Source of the DNA: Pseudomonas frederiksbergensis
GTDB taxonomy: Bacteria > Pseudomonadota > Gammaproteobacteria > Pseudomonadales > Pseudomonadaceae
Reading direction: 5' to 3'
Length of the DNA: 64,000 nucleotides
Assembly (NCBI RefSeq): GCF_000802155.2
Contig: NZ_JQGJ02000018.1
Span: 40,773 to 104,772 of the forward strand
Under the pieces are notes generated by a model. The model was not told the origin of the DNA, did no database searches, and worked only from the letters and a program-made list of their open reading frames with translations. Positions 8,869-17,452 of this stretch are shown here, in pieces (positions within the stretch are counted from its first letter, which is position 1; the number at the start of each line of letters is the position of its first letter). The position numbers were made by a program, and so were the translations under genes.

Positions 8869-9738
8869 TCAGTTGAATTCATCCCCAACCGGGTAGCGGC
8901 TGGCATTCAGGCTTTCCTTGATCTTGCGCAGATGCGGCTGGAAGTCCACGCCGCGGCGCAGGGTCATGCCGGTGGCGAGCACGTCCAGTACGGTGAGCTG
9001 GATGATCCGAGAAGTCATCGGCATGTAGATATCGGTATCTTCGGGCAATGGAATGTTCAGGCTCAAGGTGCTGGCCTTGGCCAATGGCGAACCTTCGGCG
9101 GTCAGGCCGAGTACCGATGCGCCGTTCTCCCGGGCGATGCGCGCAACCTCTACCAGTTCGCGGGTGCGCCCGGTGTAGGAAATGATCACGAACAATTCGC
9201 CGGTATGGGCCACCGAAGCGATCATGCGTTGCATCAGCACGTCGGCATGGGCGGTCACTGCCAGGTTGAAGCGGAAAAACTTGTGCTGGGCATCCAGCGC
9301 TACCGGCGCCGATGCGCCGAGGCCGAAGAAGTGGATCTGCCGCGCCTGGATCAGCAGATCCACCGCGCGGCTGATCAAATTTGGATCAAGGGCCTGGCAG
9401 GCACTGTCCAATGAGGCAATGGCGCTGCCAAAGATCTTCTGGGTATAGGCTTCGGGGTTGTCGTCGGCTTCCACGGCGCGGCTGACATAAGCCGCGCCGC
9501 TGGCCAGGCTTTGGGCCAATTGCAACTTGAGTTCCGGGTAACCGCTGACACCGAACGAGCGGCAAAAGCGATTGACGGTCGGTTCACTGACCGAGGCCGC
9601 CTGGGCGAGGGCGGCAATGCTGAAGCGGGTAGCCTGCTGTGGGTTGAGCAGGATCACCTCGGCCACCTTGCGTTCGGCCTTGTTCAGGTCTTCCAGGCGA
9701 CTCTGGATCTGCTCCAGTAGATTTCGCACGCGGTCCAT
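8869..9738 (-). CDS. hexR: Transcriptional regulator HexR (RpiR family)
   Basis: A 289-residue RpiR-type repressor with an N-terminal HTH (residues 1-75, AALAQAASVSEPTVNRFCRSFG as recognition region) and a C-terminal SIS sugar-phosphate-binding domain (residues 120-260, including FGLGASAPVALDA and ISYTGRTRELVE). HexR senses KDPG and derepresses zwf-pgl-eda and related genes. ATG at 9738 has AGGA seven bases upstream. It is divergent from zwf across a 188-base gap with a HexR-like palindrome. Confidence 0.96.
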   Translation of the reverse strand: MDRVRNLLEQIQSRLEDLNKAERKVAEVILLNPQQATRFSIAALAQAASVSEPTVNRFCRSFGVSGYPELKLQLAQSLASGAAYVSRAVEADDNPEAYTQKIFGSAIASLDSACQALDPNLISRAVDLLIQARQIHFFGLGASAPVALDAQHKFFRFNLAVTAHADVLMQRMIASVAHTGELFVIISYTGRTRELVEVARIARENGASVLGLTAEGSPLAKASTLSLNIPLPEDTDIYMPMTSRIIQLTVLDVLATGMTLRRGVDFQPHLRKIKESLNASRYPVGDEFN

Positions 9739-9845
9739 ACAAGATTCCTAGAGATGACGGGTCTTTGATACGACCCTTTGCGGTGGCCTATCCTACTGAT
9801 GGCTCCGACGGACCACCACTCGGAATCGGTATTTTCGAAAAATGT

Positions 9846-9861
9846 TGTGGTTATTACTACA
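9846..9861. promoter_or_regulatory. Candidate HexR operator between hexR and zwf
   Basis: TGTGGTTATTACTACA is a near-perfect palindrome (TGTRGT-N4-ACYACA) with an extra TT before it, like the TTGT..ACA-type sites described for HexR. It lies 65 bases before the zwf ATG. Confidence 0.65.
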
Positions 9862-9926
9862 TTTTTCCTTGAGTGATGCCTTGAAAAAAGGTATTTGTAG
9901 CTTAACTTGATAAAAGAACAAACATC

Positions 9927-11399
9927 ATGCATTCGATTACGGTTGAACCGTGCACTTTTGCCTTGTTCGGCGCGCTGGGCGACCTGGCGCTTCGCAAGCT
10001 GTTTCCAGCCCTTTATCAGCTCGATGGCGCCGGCCTGTTGCACGAAGACACGCGAATCCTGGCGCTGGCCCGCGAACCGGGCAGCGAACAGCAGCATTTG
10101 GCGTTCATCAGCACCGAGCTGCGGCGCTATGTGGGCGATAAAGACCTCGACGAAACCGTGATCGAACGCTTCCTGGCGCGGCTGACTTACCTGCACGTCG
10201 ATTTCCTCAAGGCGGACGATTACGTCGCGCTTGCCGAGCAGGTCGGCTTGACCCAGCAACAAGTCATCGCCTACTTCGCCACTCCGGCGGCGGTCTATGG
10301 CGCGATCTGCGAGAACCTGGCGAAAGTCGGCCTCAGCGAAAACACCCGTGTCGTGCTGGAAAAACCCATCGGCTCGGACCTCGAGTCGTCGCGCAAGGTC
10401 AACGACGCCGTGGCGCAGTTCTTTCCCGAGAACCGCACTTACCGCATCGACCATTACCTGGGCAAGGAAACGGTACAGAACCTGATCGCGCTGCGGTTCG
10501 CCAACAGCCTGTTCGAAACCCAGTGGAACCAGAACTACATCTCCCACGTGGAAATCACCGTGGCCGAGAAGGTCGGGATCGAAGGGCGTTGGGGCTATTT
10601 CGACAAGGCTGGCCAACTGCGTGACATGATCCAGAATCACCTGCTGCAGCTGTTGTGCCTGATCGCCATGGACCCGCCGGCCGACCTGTCCGCCGACAGC
10701 ATCCGTGACGAGAAGGTCAAGGTGCTCAAGGCCTTGGCGCCGATCAGCCCGGAAGGCCTGACTACCCAGGTGGTGCGCGGCCAGTACATCGCCGGCCACA
10801 GCGAAGGCAAGGCGGTGCCGGGATACCTGGAAGAGCCGAATTCCAATACCCAGAGCGACACCGAGACGTTCGTTGCCTTGCGCGCCGATATCCGCAACTG
10901 GCGCTGGGCGGGTGTTCCGTTCTACCTGCGCACCGGCAAGCGCATGCCGCAGAAGCTGTCGCAGATCGTGATCCACTTCAAGGAACCGTCCCACTACATC
11001 TTCGCTCCCGAGCAGCGCCTGCAGATCAGCAACAAGCTGATCATCCGCCTGCAACCGGACGAAGGGATTTCCTTGCGGGTGATGACCAAGGAGCAAGGCC
11101 TGGACAAGGGCATGCAATTACGCAGCGGTCCGCTGCAACTCAACTTCTCCGACACCTACCGTAGCGCACGGATTCCCGATGCCTACGAACGGTTGTTGCT
11201 GGAAGTCATGAACGGCAATCAGAACCTGTTTGTTCGTAAAGATGAAATCGAAGCCGCGTGGACGTGGTGTGACCAGTTGATCGCCGGCTGGAAGAAGTCC
11301 GGTGATGCGCCCAAGCCTTATGCCGCTGGGTCATGGGGGCCGATGAGCTCCATTGCACTGATCACGCGGGATGGGAGGTCATGGTATGGCGATATCTGA
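9927..11399 (+). CDS. zwf: Glucose-6-phosphate 1-dehydrogenase
   Basis: A 490-residue cytoplasmic enzyme that oxidises glucose-6-phosphate to 6-phosphogluconolactone with NAD(P)+. The nucleotide-binding loop is FGALGDLALRKL (residues 12-23), and the catalytic signature is RIDHYLGKETVQN (about residues 173-185) with its active-site His. EKPIGSD follows the family pattern. It starts the zwf-pgl-eda operon and overlaps pgl by 14 bases. Expression is probably controlled by HexR through the palindrome upstream. Confidence 0.97.
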   Translation: MHSITVEPCTFALFGALGDLALRKLFPALYQLDGAGLLHEDTRILALAREPGSEQQHLAFISTELRRYVGDKDLDETVIERFLARLTYLHVDFLKADDYVALAEQVGLTQQQVIAYFATPAAVYGAICENLAKVGLSENTRVVLEKPIGSDLESSRKVNDAVAQFFPENRTYRIDHYLGKETVQNLIALRFANSLFETQWNQNYISHVEITVAEKVGIEGRWGYFDKAGQLRDMIQNHLLQLLCLIAMDPPADLSADSIRDEKVKVLKALAPISPEGLTTQVVRGQYIAGHSEGKAVPGYLEEPNSNTQSDTETFVALRADIRNWRWAGVPFYLRTGKRMPQKLSQIVIHFKEPSHYIFAPEQRLQISNKLIIRLQPDEGISLRVMTKEQGLDKGMQLRSGPLQLNFSDTYRSARIPDAYERLLLEVMNGNQNLFVRKDEIEAAWTWCDQLIAGWKKSGDAPKPYAAGSWGPMSSIALITRDGRSWYGDI

Positions 11400-12099
11400 A
11401 TTGAATCTGCCCCAGGGTGTCACTGCCCTGGAGTTCAAGAGCCCGGTGCTGCTGGCGCAAAGCCTGGCCCTGAGCGTGGCGCAGCAACTGCGCGCCGCGA
11501 TCGAGGCCAAAGGCGCGGCGACCCTTGTGGTGTCCGGCGGTCGCAGCCCGGTGGCATTTTTCCAGCACTTGGCCAAGGAGGCGCTGGACTGGTCGAAAGT
11601 GGTGGTGAGCCTGGCCGATGAACGCTGGGTGCCGGTTGAACATGCCGACAGCAATGCCGGCCTGCTCAAGCGTTATCTGCTCCAGAGGGCCGCGGCCAAG
11701 GCGCAGTTCCTGAGCCTCTACAGCGCCAGCGCCAACCTGGAAGCCGCCGCCGAACAGGCGGATCGCCGGCTCGCCGAGCTGCCGCCGATTGACGTGCTGA
11801 TACTGGGCATGGGCGATGACGGCCATACCGCTTCGCTGTTTCCCGGCAGCCCGAACCTGGCTGAGGCCCTGGATCAAAATGGCGTCCGCCGTTGCTGGCC
11901 GATGCTCGCGCCGACGGTACCGCATCAACGCCTGACGATGAGCCGTGCCTTGCTGGCTTCGGCCACGCACAAAGTCCTGTCGATTTCCGGTCAATCGAAA
12001 TTGACCACCCTGAACGCTGCAGTGGCCGGTGACAACGTCGCCGATATGCCGATCCGCGCGTTTCTGCAACCTACGTTAGAGATTTACTGGTGCCCATGA
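11386..12099 (+). CDS. pgl: 6-phosphogluconolactonase
   Basis: A 237-residue enzyme that hydrolyses 6-phosphogluconolactone to 6-phosphogluconate. It has the glucosamine-6-phosphate-isomerase-like fold with VVSGGRSPVAFFQ, VVSLADERWVP and LGMGDDGHTASLFPG, the last containing the catalytic region. ATG at 11386 is chosen because GGGAGG lies seven bases upstream; ATGs at 11371 and 11381 are less well placed. Its start lies inside the end of zwf (14 bases), consistent with coupled translation. Confidence 0.95.
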   Translation: MAISELNLPQGVTALEFKSPVLLAQSLALSVAQQLRAAIEAKGAATLVVSGGRSPVAFFQHLAKEALDWSKVVVSLADERWVPVEHADSNAGLLKRYLLQRAAAKAQFLSLYSASANLEAAAEQADRRLAELPPIDVLILGMGDDGHTASLFPGSPNLAEALDQNGVRRCWPMLAPTVPHQRLTMSRALLASATHKVLSISGQSKLTTLNAAVAGDNVADMPIRAFLQPTLEIYWCP

Positions 12100-12116
12100 A
12101 CCAAGGATCAGCCGCT

Positions 12117-12782
12117 ATGAAAAACCCATCCTCGACCGTTTCCATGGCGGACAAAGTGACGCTGATCGACAGCCTCTGCGCCAAGGCGCGGATTCTGCCG
12201 GTGATTACCATTGCGCGTGAACAAGACATCCTGCCGTTGGCCGATGCCTTGGCCGCTGGTGGCCTGACGGCACTGGAAGTGACCTTGCGCTCGCAGTACG
12301 GCCTCAAGGCCATTCAGGTACTGCGCGAGCAGCGCCCGGAACTGGTGACGGGCGCTGGCACGGTGCTCGATCGTCACATGCTGGCCGCCGCCGAGGCAGC
12401 CGGTTCGCAGTTCATCGTGACGCCGGGTATCACCCGGGACTTGCTGGAGGCCAGCGTCCAGAGCCCGATCCCGTTGTTGCCGGGGATCAGCAATGCCTCG
12501 GGCATCATGGAAGGCTATGGCCTGGGCTATCGCCGCTTCAAGTTGTTCCCGGCGGAGGTCAGCGGTGGCGTCGCTGCCATCAAGGCGTTGGGCGGGCCAT
12601 TCGGCGAAGTGAAATTCTGCCCGACCGGCGGCGTGAGCCCGGCCAATATCAAGAGCTACATGGCGTTGAAAAACGTGATGTGCGTGGGCGGCAGTTGGAT
12701 GCTAGATCCGGAGTGGATCAAGAACGGCGACTGGGCCCGTATCCAGGAATGCACCGCCGAGGCACTGGCGCTGCTGGACTGA
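12117..12782 (+). CDS. eda: KDPG aldolase (2-dehydro-3-deoxyphosphogluconate aldolase)
   Basis: A 221-residue class I aldolase that splits KDPG to pyruvate and glyceraldehyde-3-phosphate, the last step of the Entner-Doudoroff route; it also acts as KHG aldolase. Motifs: PVITIAREQD, GLTALEVTLRS with the catalytic Glu, GAGTVLD, and KLFPAEVSGG with the Schiff-base Lys. ATG at 12117 has AGGA nine bases upstream; an in-frame ATG at 12096 would overlap pgl. It is the last gene of zwf-pgl-eda, before a terminator. Confidence 0.96.
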   Translation: MKNPSSTVSMADKVTLIDSLCAKARILPVITIAREQDILPLADALAAGGLTALEVTLRSQYGLKAIQVLREQRPELVTGAGTVLDRHMLAAAEAAGSQFIVTPGITRDLLEASVQSPIPLLPGISNASGIMEGYGLGYRRFKLFPAEVSGGVAAIKALGGPFGEVKFCPTGGVSPANIKSYMALKNVMCVGGSWMLDPEWIKNGDWARIQECTAEALALLD

Positions 12783-12819
12783 TTGTCTTACCGAACTTCG
12801 TTGTGTGTTCTACGGCTTT

Positions 12820-12852
12820 ACGGTGCGCTTGGTCGGCGCACCGTTTTTTTTT
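12820..12852 (+). terminator. Rho-independent terminator after eda
   Basis: ACGGTGCGC / GCGCACCGT make a perfect 9-base stem with a 7-base loop, followed by a run of nine T. Confidence 0.95.
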
Positions 12853-12885
12853 TGCCTGTATTTTTGCAGCGAGCACGCTGGCTCT

Positions 12886-12913
12886 GTGGCGAGGGGATAA
12901 ATCCCCTCGCTAC
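12886..12913. repeat. REP-type hairpin, GGGGATAAATCCCC class
   Basis: GCGAGGGG-ATAAAT-CCCCTCGC forms a perfect 8-base stem, with TGTG and TACA continuing the pairing. The same core occurs at 3386-3412 and 18320-18347. Confidence 0.8.
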
Positions 12914-12915
12914 AA

Positions 12916-14103
12916 CTAGATTCGGCTCAGGTCGGTCAGCGCTCGGGTCAACCGCTCGATATCACGGCCCAAGGTAATCAACCCCGGCGTAATGCGAATG
13001 CAAAGGCCGACGCTGGTCTTGCGCACCACGGTAAAAATCCCATGCTCCTCGAGCAACCGATCAGCCATCGCTTGCTGGTCAGGCTGGTGGGTAAAACGCA
13101 TTGAAGTGATGCCGCAATAGAGGCGCCGGTCGTCCGGCGTCATGACCTCAATGCCCGGCACGTCACGAACGGCGTTTACCCACAAGTCCCGCAGATGACA
13201 GAGCCGTGCGCCCTTGGCCGATGCTCCGCCCAGGGCACGGTGCTCTTCGAATGCCAGGGGCAGCGTCAGCAACGCCGGAATGTTGGGCGTACTGTGAGGC
13301 GTGCGCGAGCGTATGTCGGTGGGCGGGTAGTGGCTCTCGTCCATGTCCGGGTCGATGTCGGCCAGCCGGTGTGGCGCGATATAGAGGAAGCCCAGCGCCA
13401 AGGGGCCGCCAAGCCATTTCTGCAGGTTGAACCCGGCAAACTCAATGCCGAGTTTCTTGAGATTGAAATCGATCTGGCCCAAGGCGTGGGCACCGTCGAG
13501 AATGATATCGACCCCGAATTCCCGTGCTGTCTCGGCGATCGCCTGGACCGGCATCACCAGGCCGGTCAGATGGTTCACATAAGTCAGCGCCATCAGCTTC
13601 AGGCGCGGATAACGAATGAAGGCTTCTCGGTAAGTGCCTACCAGTGCGTCAAAACTGGCAGGGTGCGGATGGACCAGCTCGACAACCTCGGCGCCGCGCT
13701 GGCGGGCCAGCCAGCGCATCGCGCTCTTGACCGACTCGTATTCCACATCGCTGATCAATACCTGGTCGCCAGGCTTGAGCTTGTTGTAATTGCGAATCAG
13801 CGTCTGCAGGGCGTCAACCGCATTGTTGGCCAGTGTCACGGTGGACGCTGGGGCGTGGATCAGTTGCGCCACTTCTCGGCGTATCGCTTCGCCATGCTCC
13901 TGGTCGAATTGTTGGCGCACATAAAACGAATTGCCGCGGTTCACCAGCTCGATATTGCGTTGATATTCTTCCACCACCGTACGCGACATCCGGCCGAAGT
14001 AACCGTTTTCGAGATTGAGGGGCCCATCGGCGTCGACATCGTAGCGACCGACAAAGGTTTCCCAGAAGGTTTCATCATGGGCGCGCAGCGTATTTTCGGG
14101 CAT
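12916..14103 (-). CDS. Aminotransferase class V-fold PLP enzyme (isopenicillin-N-epimerase-like)
   Basis: A 395-residue PLP enzyme of the class V / NifS-like superfamily. The PLP aspartate is in ILDGAHALGQID and the Schiff-base Lys in FNLQKWLGGP. The N-terminal stretch LNLENGYFGRMSRTV resembles isopenicillin-N epimerases and related desulfurase-like proteins rather than IscS, and no IscS-type active-site Cys loop is seen. ATG at 14103 is used; upstream in-frame TTG is unlikely. The gene stands alone, with a small DUF3820 gene upstream on the same strand. The substrate is unknown. Confidence 0.82.
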   Translation of the reverse strand: MPENTLRAHDETFWETFVGRYDVDADGPLNLENGYFGRMSRTVVEEYQRNIELVNRGNSFYVRQQFDQEHGEAIRREVAQLIHAPASTVTLANNAVDALQTLIRNYNKLKPGDQVLISDVEYESVKSAMRWLARQRGAEVVELVHPHPASFDALVGTYREAFIRYPRLKLMALTYVNHLTGLVMPVQAIAETAREFGVDIILDGAHALGQIDFNLKKLGIEFAGFNLQKWLGGPLALGFLYIAPHRLADIDPDMDESHYPPTDIRSRTPHSTPNIPALLTLPLAFEEHRALGGASAKGARLCHLRDLWVNAVRDVPGIEVMTPDDRRLYCGITSMRFTHQPDQQAMADRLLEEHGIFTVVRKTSVGLCIRITPGLITLGRDIERLTRALTDLSRI

Positions 14104-14131
14104 GGCGGGGCTCAATCAGTCAAAGGCAGCA

Positions 14132-14368
14132 TCAGTAGCCAGGTTTGGGCAAGCCATGTTTGGCTCGCAGCGGGTCCAGCAGGTCCGACAGGCCGTTGTG
14201 GTCGATTTCCTGCATCAACGCCAGCAAGCCGCCCAATTCCCCGTGGGGAAAACCCTCCCGTGCGAACCAATTCAGATACTGGCCCGGCAGGTCGGCAAGG
14301 ATTCGGCCCTTGTACTTGCCAAAGGGCATCTGGCGGGTGACCAGCAGTTCCAGCTTTTCCGGATTCAT
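14132..14368 (-). CDS. DUF3820 family protein (putative quorum-sensing-regulated factor)
   Basis: A 78-residue protein of the DUF3820 (QSregVF) family. The diagnostic MPFGKYKG block lies at about residues 11-18, followed by LADLPGQYLNWF, the pattern also seen in exonuclease-associated small domains. The start is the ATG at 14368 (MNPEKLELL). The 28-base gap to the downstream aminotransferase suggests co-transcription. The biochemical role is unknown. Confidence 0.85.
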   Translation of the reverse strand: MNPEKLELLVTRQMPFGKYKGRILADLPGQYLNWFAREGFPHGELGGLLALMQEIDHNGLSDLLDPLRAKHGLPKPGY

Positions 14369-14574
14369 AGGCGAATGTCTTGTTGAAAACCATCGGCAAA
14401 ATACAGGCATTCTGCATGCAGGCCAAATGACAGATCATGCAAATAAAGCGGATACAGAAATTGCGTTATTTTATAAATATTTGATTTATAAGGGTTTTAT
14501 GTTGGTTCGGTGGCTGGCATGGGCGATGCAATATTCCTTGCAGGTTTTTATTCACCAAGCAAAGGAACTGAAAA

Positions 14575-15039
14575 ATGACTGACATCAACAAAGAATCCAT
14601 CTCTGTCTTGAATGACCTGATCGAGACCAGCAAGGATGGCCAGGAAGGATTCAAGACCTGCGCTGAAGACATCAAGCACCCTGAACTCAAGGCACTGTTC
14701 GTCAAGCGTTCCGCCGACTGCGCCACTGCTGCGGCCGAGCTGCAAGCCGCCGTACGTTCCCTGGGCGGCGATCCGGAAACTTCTACCAGCGTTGCCGGTG
14801 ACCTGCACCGTCGTTGGGTCGACGTAAAATCGATGTTCACCGGCAAGGACGAAGAAGCGGTGCTGAACGAGGCCGAGCGCGGCGAAGACCACGCGCTGAA
14901 GGCTTACCGGGAAGCGATGGAGAAGATCAACAAGCACAACCTGGAGGGCATTCGCGACCTGGTGGAGCGTCAGTACCACGGTGTGCAACGCAACCACGAC
15001 CAGGTCAAGGCCCTGCGCAACCAGGCGCGCGCCAGCTAA
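14575..15039 (+). CDS. PA2169-family four-helix-bundle protein (DUF2383)
   Basis: A 154-residue soluble, almost wholly helical protein of the DUF2383/PA2169 family, a ferritin-like four-helix bundle that occurs widely in Pseudomonas and often responds to stress. Visible signs: ISVLNDLIETSKDGQEGF at the start, SLGGDPE turn, and a heptad-like C-terminal helix with ERQYHGVQRNHDQVKALR. Upstream lies an AT-rich patch (14457-14503) that may hold its promoter. It ends in a strong terminator, so it is monocistronic. Function unknown. Confidence 0.88.
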   Translation: MTDINKESISVLNDLIETSKDGQEGFKTCAEDIKHPELKALFVKRSADCATAAAELQAAVRSLGGDPETSTSVAGDLHRRWVDVKSMFTGKDEEAVLNEAERGEDHALKAYREAMEKINKHNLEGIRDLVERQYHGVQRNHDQVKALRNQARAS

Positions 15040-15054
15040 CACTTGCGTGTGACG

Positions 15055-15083
15055 AAAAACGCCAGCTTGCCTGGCGTTTTTTT
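15055..15083 (+). terminator. Rho-independent terminator
   Basis: AAAACGCCAG / CTGGCGTTTT with a 5-base loop and seven T ends the DUF2383 transcript. Confidence 0.95.
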
Positions 15084-15248
15084 ATGGAAGCGATCCGGGG
15101 CGAGGAACGCTTTCTATCAGCACAAATCCGCAAGAGAGTTTGTCAGATCTCTCAACAATCAACGCTGGACGTCAATAGATAGCTACCTAATAATTGCATC
15201 GCATTTTCCACGATCTATCGTTACGTCATCCCAAGAAGAGTTTTGCGC

Positions 15249-17249
15249 GTGCCCATCACCTTTCAGGCTCTGTTCGCCCCTGATCGCCTCGCTGTGCAGT
15301 TCGCCATCAAGACCGTGCTCGGTGGTGGCCTGGCGTTGTGGCTGGCGTTGCGCTGGGGATTGGAGCAGCCGTCATGGGCGCTGATGACGGCGTTCATCGT
15401 GGCCCAGCCGTTGTCCGGCATGGTGGTACAGAAAGGCTTGGCACGCTTGGTCGGGACGGCGGTGGGAACGATCATGTCGGTGGTGTTCATGGGCTTGTTC
15501 GCCCAGGCGCCCTGGTTGTTCTTGCTGGCGCTGGCGTTGTGGCTGGGCGTGTGCACGGCGTGTTCGACGTTGTTGCGCAGCGCCTGGTCGTATTCGTTCG
15601 TGCTGGCGGGCTACACCGTGGCGATCATTGCCCTGCCGGCGATTTCCCATCCGCTTGGGGTATTCGATCAGGCCGTGGCGCGCTGTACCGAGATCAGCCT
15701 GGGCATTACTTGCGCCACCTTGACCAGTGCCTTGCTCTGGCCGTTGCGGGTTGAACGGCAACTGGCGGATCAGGCCCGCGCCGCCTGGCAGAGCGGCATG
15801 CAGGCAGCCCGCGCCACCTTGGCAGGCGATGCCCAGGCACGCAAAGGCTTGCTCGAAATTCTCGGCAAGATCGTCGCGGTAGACGCCCAGCGCGAACATG
15901 CCTGGTTCGAAGGCCGATTGGGACGCCAGCGCGCCCGGTCCATCAGCGGCTTGAGCCAGAAACTGTTGATGCTGCTGCGCCTTTCCCGCTCCGTACGCCG
16001 GCAATGGAAACAGCTCGAGCCCCAGGAGGCCGAAGCGCTGCAGCCGTGGATGGACGAGGTACAGCAAGCCCTCGACGCTGACAGCGCGACACTGCACGCA
16101 CTGCGACCGCGGGTCTGGGACGCCTCTCACGACTCCCGGTTAAGCTCGGCGCAAAGTTATTGCCTGGCACGTTTCGCCTTGTTGCTCGACACCGCCCTGG
16201 CGGCTTGCGATGCGCTGTCGGCGGTGCAAGAGGGCAGGGCGGCGGCCGATCCCCCACGCACCCTGGCGCCGCATCGGGACCTGTCCTTGGCGATGGTGTT
16301 CGGCGCCCGCAGCGCCCTGGCGTTCCTGGCGGTCGCGTGTTTCTGGCTGGCGACTGCCTGGCCGGCTGCTTCGGGTGCTTTGCTGCTTACTTGCGTGGTG
16401 TGCAGCCTGTTCGCCAGCCGTGAAAACGGTGCGCAGATCGGCATGAGTTTCTTGCGAGGGATTCTCCTGGCGGTTCCGACCGCGTTTGTGATCGGTGAAA
16501 TCATGCTGCCGCAATGGAGCAGCTTCGCAATGCTCGGCATGGCCATGGGCGTGCCTTTGTTCCTCGGGGCGCTGTGCATGGCCAAGCCGCCGCTCTACGC
16601 GACCGCCACCTCGTTCTGTCTGCATTTCGTGGTGCTGGTCTCGCCGCTCAACGCCATGAAGTACGACGTTGCGACTTTTTTCAATAACGCCCAGGCCATG
16701 ATGATCGGTGTTGGCGCAGCGGTGTTGGCATTCAATCTGTTGATTCTGCGCAACCCGGCCTGGCACAGCCGCCGGTTGCTGGCGGCAACGCTGGATGACC
16801 TGGTGCGCTTGACCCATCGCAGTCTGCGCGGCGCCGAGAGCTGGTTCGGCGGGCGCATGGCCGATCGTTTGCTGCAACTGGCGCGTCACTATCCCGAGCT
16901 GCCGGTGCCGTCGCGCAGTCGTTGGGACGATGGTTTGCTGGGCCTGGACATCGGCGACGAATTGCTCCATCTGCGCTTGAGCCTGGCGGTCGCCCAGGTT
17001 CCGGAAAGTCCAGCCCAGCGCCATTATTTCGAAACGTTGGAACAGGTGCTGGAGCGCGGCCCGGCCGGCGACCAGGGCGACGCATTGGCCCAGGCGAGCG
17101 ACGAGTACTTACGGGTGCTTTCGCAACAGCCGGCGAGCGACGCGCTGAAGCTGGCCCAAGGCGCCGTGGTGCAATTGCAAAACAGCTGGCGTGCCTGGTG
17201 CCGCCAGCACGAATCTACAGAAGGGAAACATAGCCATGGGCTTGCGTGA
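15249..17249 (+). CDS. FUSC family efflux protein (AaeB-like)
   Basis: A 666-residue inner-membrane protein of the FUSC/aromatic acid exporter family. Two hydrophobic blocks of about five to six helices each (residues 20-170 and 360-510) are separated by a soluble domain, with a second soluble C-terminal domain, as in AaeB. GTG at 15249 is chosen because GAAGAG lies eight bases upstream; the in-frame TTG at 15243 is too close to it. It overlaps the DUF1656 gene by 14 bases and forms an operon with it and an HlyD protein. The substrate may be a hydroxylated aromatic acid. Confidence 0.88.
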   Translation: MPITFQALFAPDRLAVQFAIKTVLGGGLALWLALRWGLEQPSWALMTAFIVAQPLSGMVVQKGLARLVGTAVGTIMSVVFMGLFAQAPWLFLLALALWLGVCTACSTLLRSAWSYSFVLAGYTVAIIALPAISHPLGVFDQAVARCTEISLGITCATLTSALLWPLRVERQLADQARAAWQSGMQAARATLAGDAQARKGLLEILGKIVAVDAQREHAWFEGRLGRQRARSISGLSQKLLMLLRLSRSVRRQWKQLEPQEAEALQPWMDEVQQALDADSATLHALRPRVWDASHDSRLSSAQSYCLARFALLLDTALAACDALSAVQEGRAAADPPRTLAPHRDLSLAMVFGARSALAFLAVACFWLATAWPAASGALLLTCVVCSLFASRENGAQIGMSFLRGILLAVPTAFVIGEIMLPQWSSFAMLGMAMGVPLFLGALCMAKPPLYATATSFCLHFVVLVSPLNAMKYDVATFFNNAQAMMIGVGAAVLAFNLLILRNPAWHSRRLLAATLDDLVRLTHRSLRGAESWFGGRMADRLLQLARHYPELPVPSRSRWDDGLLGLDIGDELLHLRLSLAVAQVPESPAQRHYFETLEQVLERGPAGDQGDALAQASDEYLRVLSQQPASDALKLAQGAVVQLQNSWRAWCRQHESTEGKHSHGLA

Positions 17250-17442
17250 GTGGTCGATCGGCGGGGTGTTGCTCAGTCCGTTCCTGATTTATGTCGTGCT
17301 CGCCTTGTTGGTGACTGGGGGCCTGCGCCTGTTGCTCAGCCTGGTGCCGGCCGGGCGCTGGATCTGGCACGAAGCGTTGTTCGACTGCGCCCTGTATGTC
17401 TGCGTCCTGACTGTCATTACCCGGGTCCTCGGACCGTTATAA
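17236..17442 (+). CDS. DUF1656 small membrane protein (AaeX-like)
   Basis: A 68-residue protein with two transmembrane helices (residues about 10-30 and 45-65), of the DUF1656 family that always accompanies FUSC/HlyD efflux pairs. Its ATG at 17236 lies inside the end of the FUSC gene, and the stop is followed at once by the AAGGAG of the HlyD gene. It is probably a structural subunit of the pump. Confidence 0.9.
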   Translation: MGLREWSIGGVLLSPFLIYVVLALLVTGGLRLLLSLVPAGRWIWHEALFDCALYVCVLTVITRVLGPL

Positions 17443-17452
17443 GGAGTTGAAC

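Noticed and set aside
11371..11385. Earlier start for pgl at 11371
   Set aside because: GGGAGG is placed correctly only for ATG 11386.
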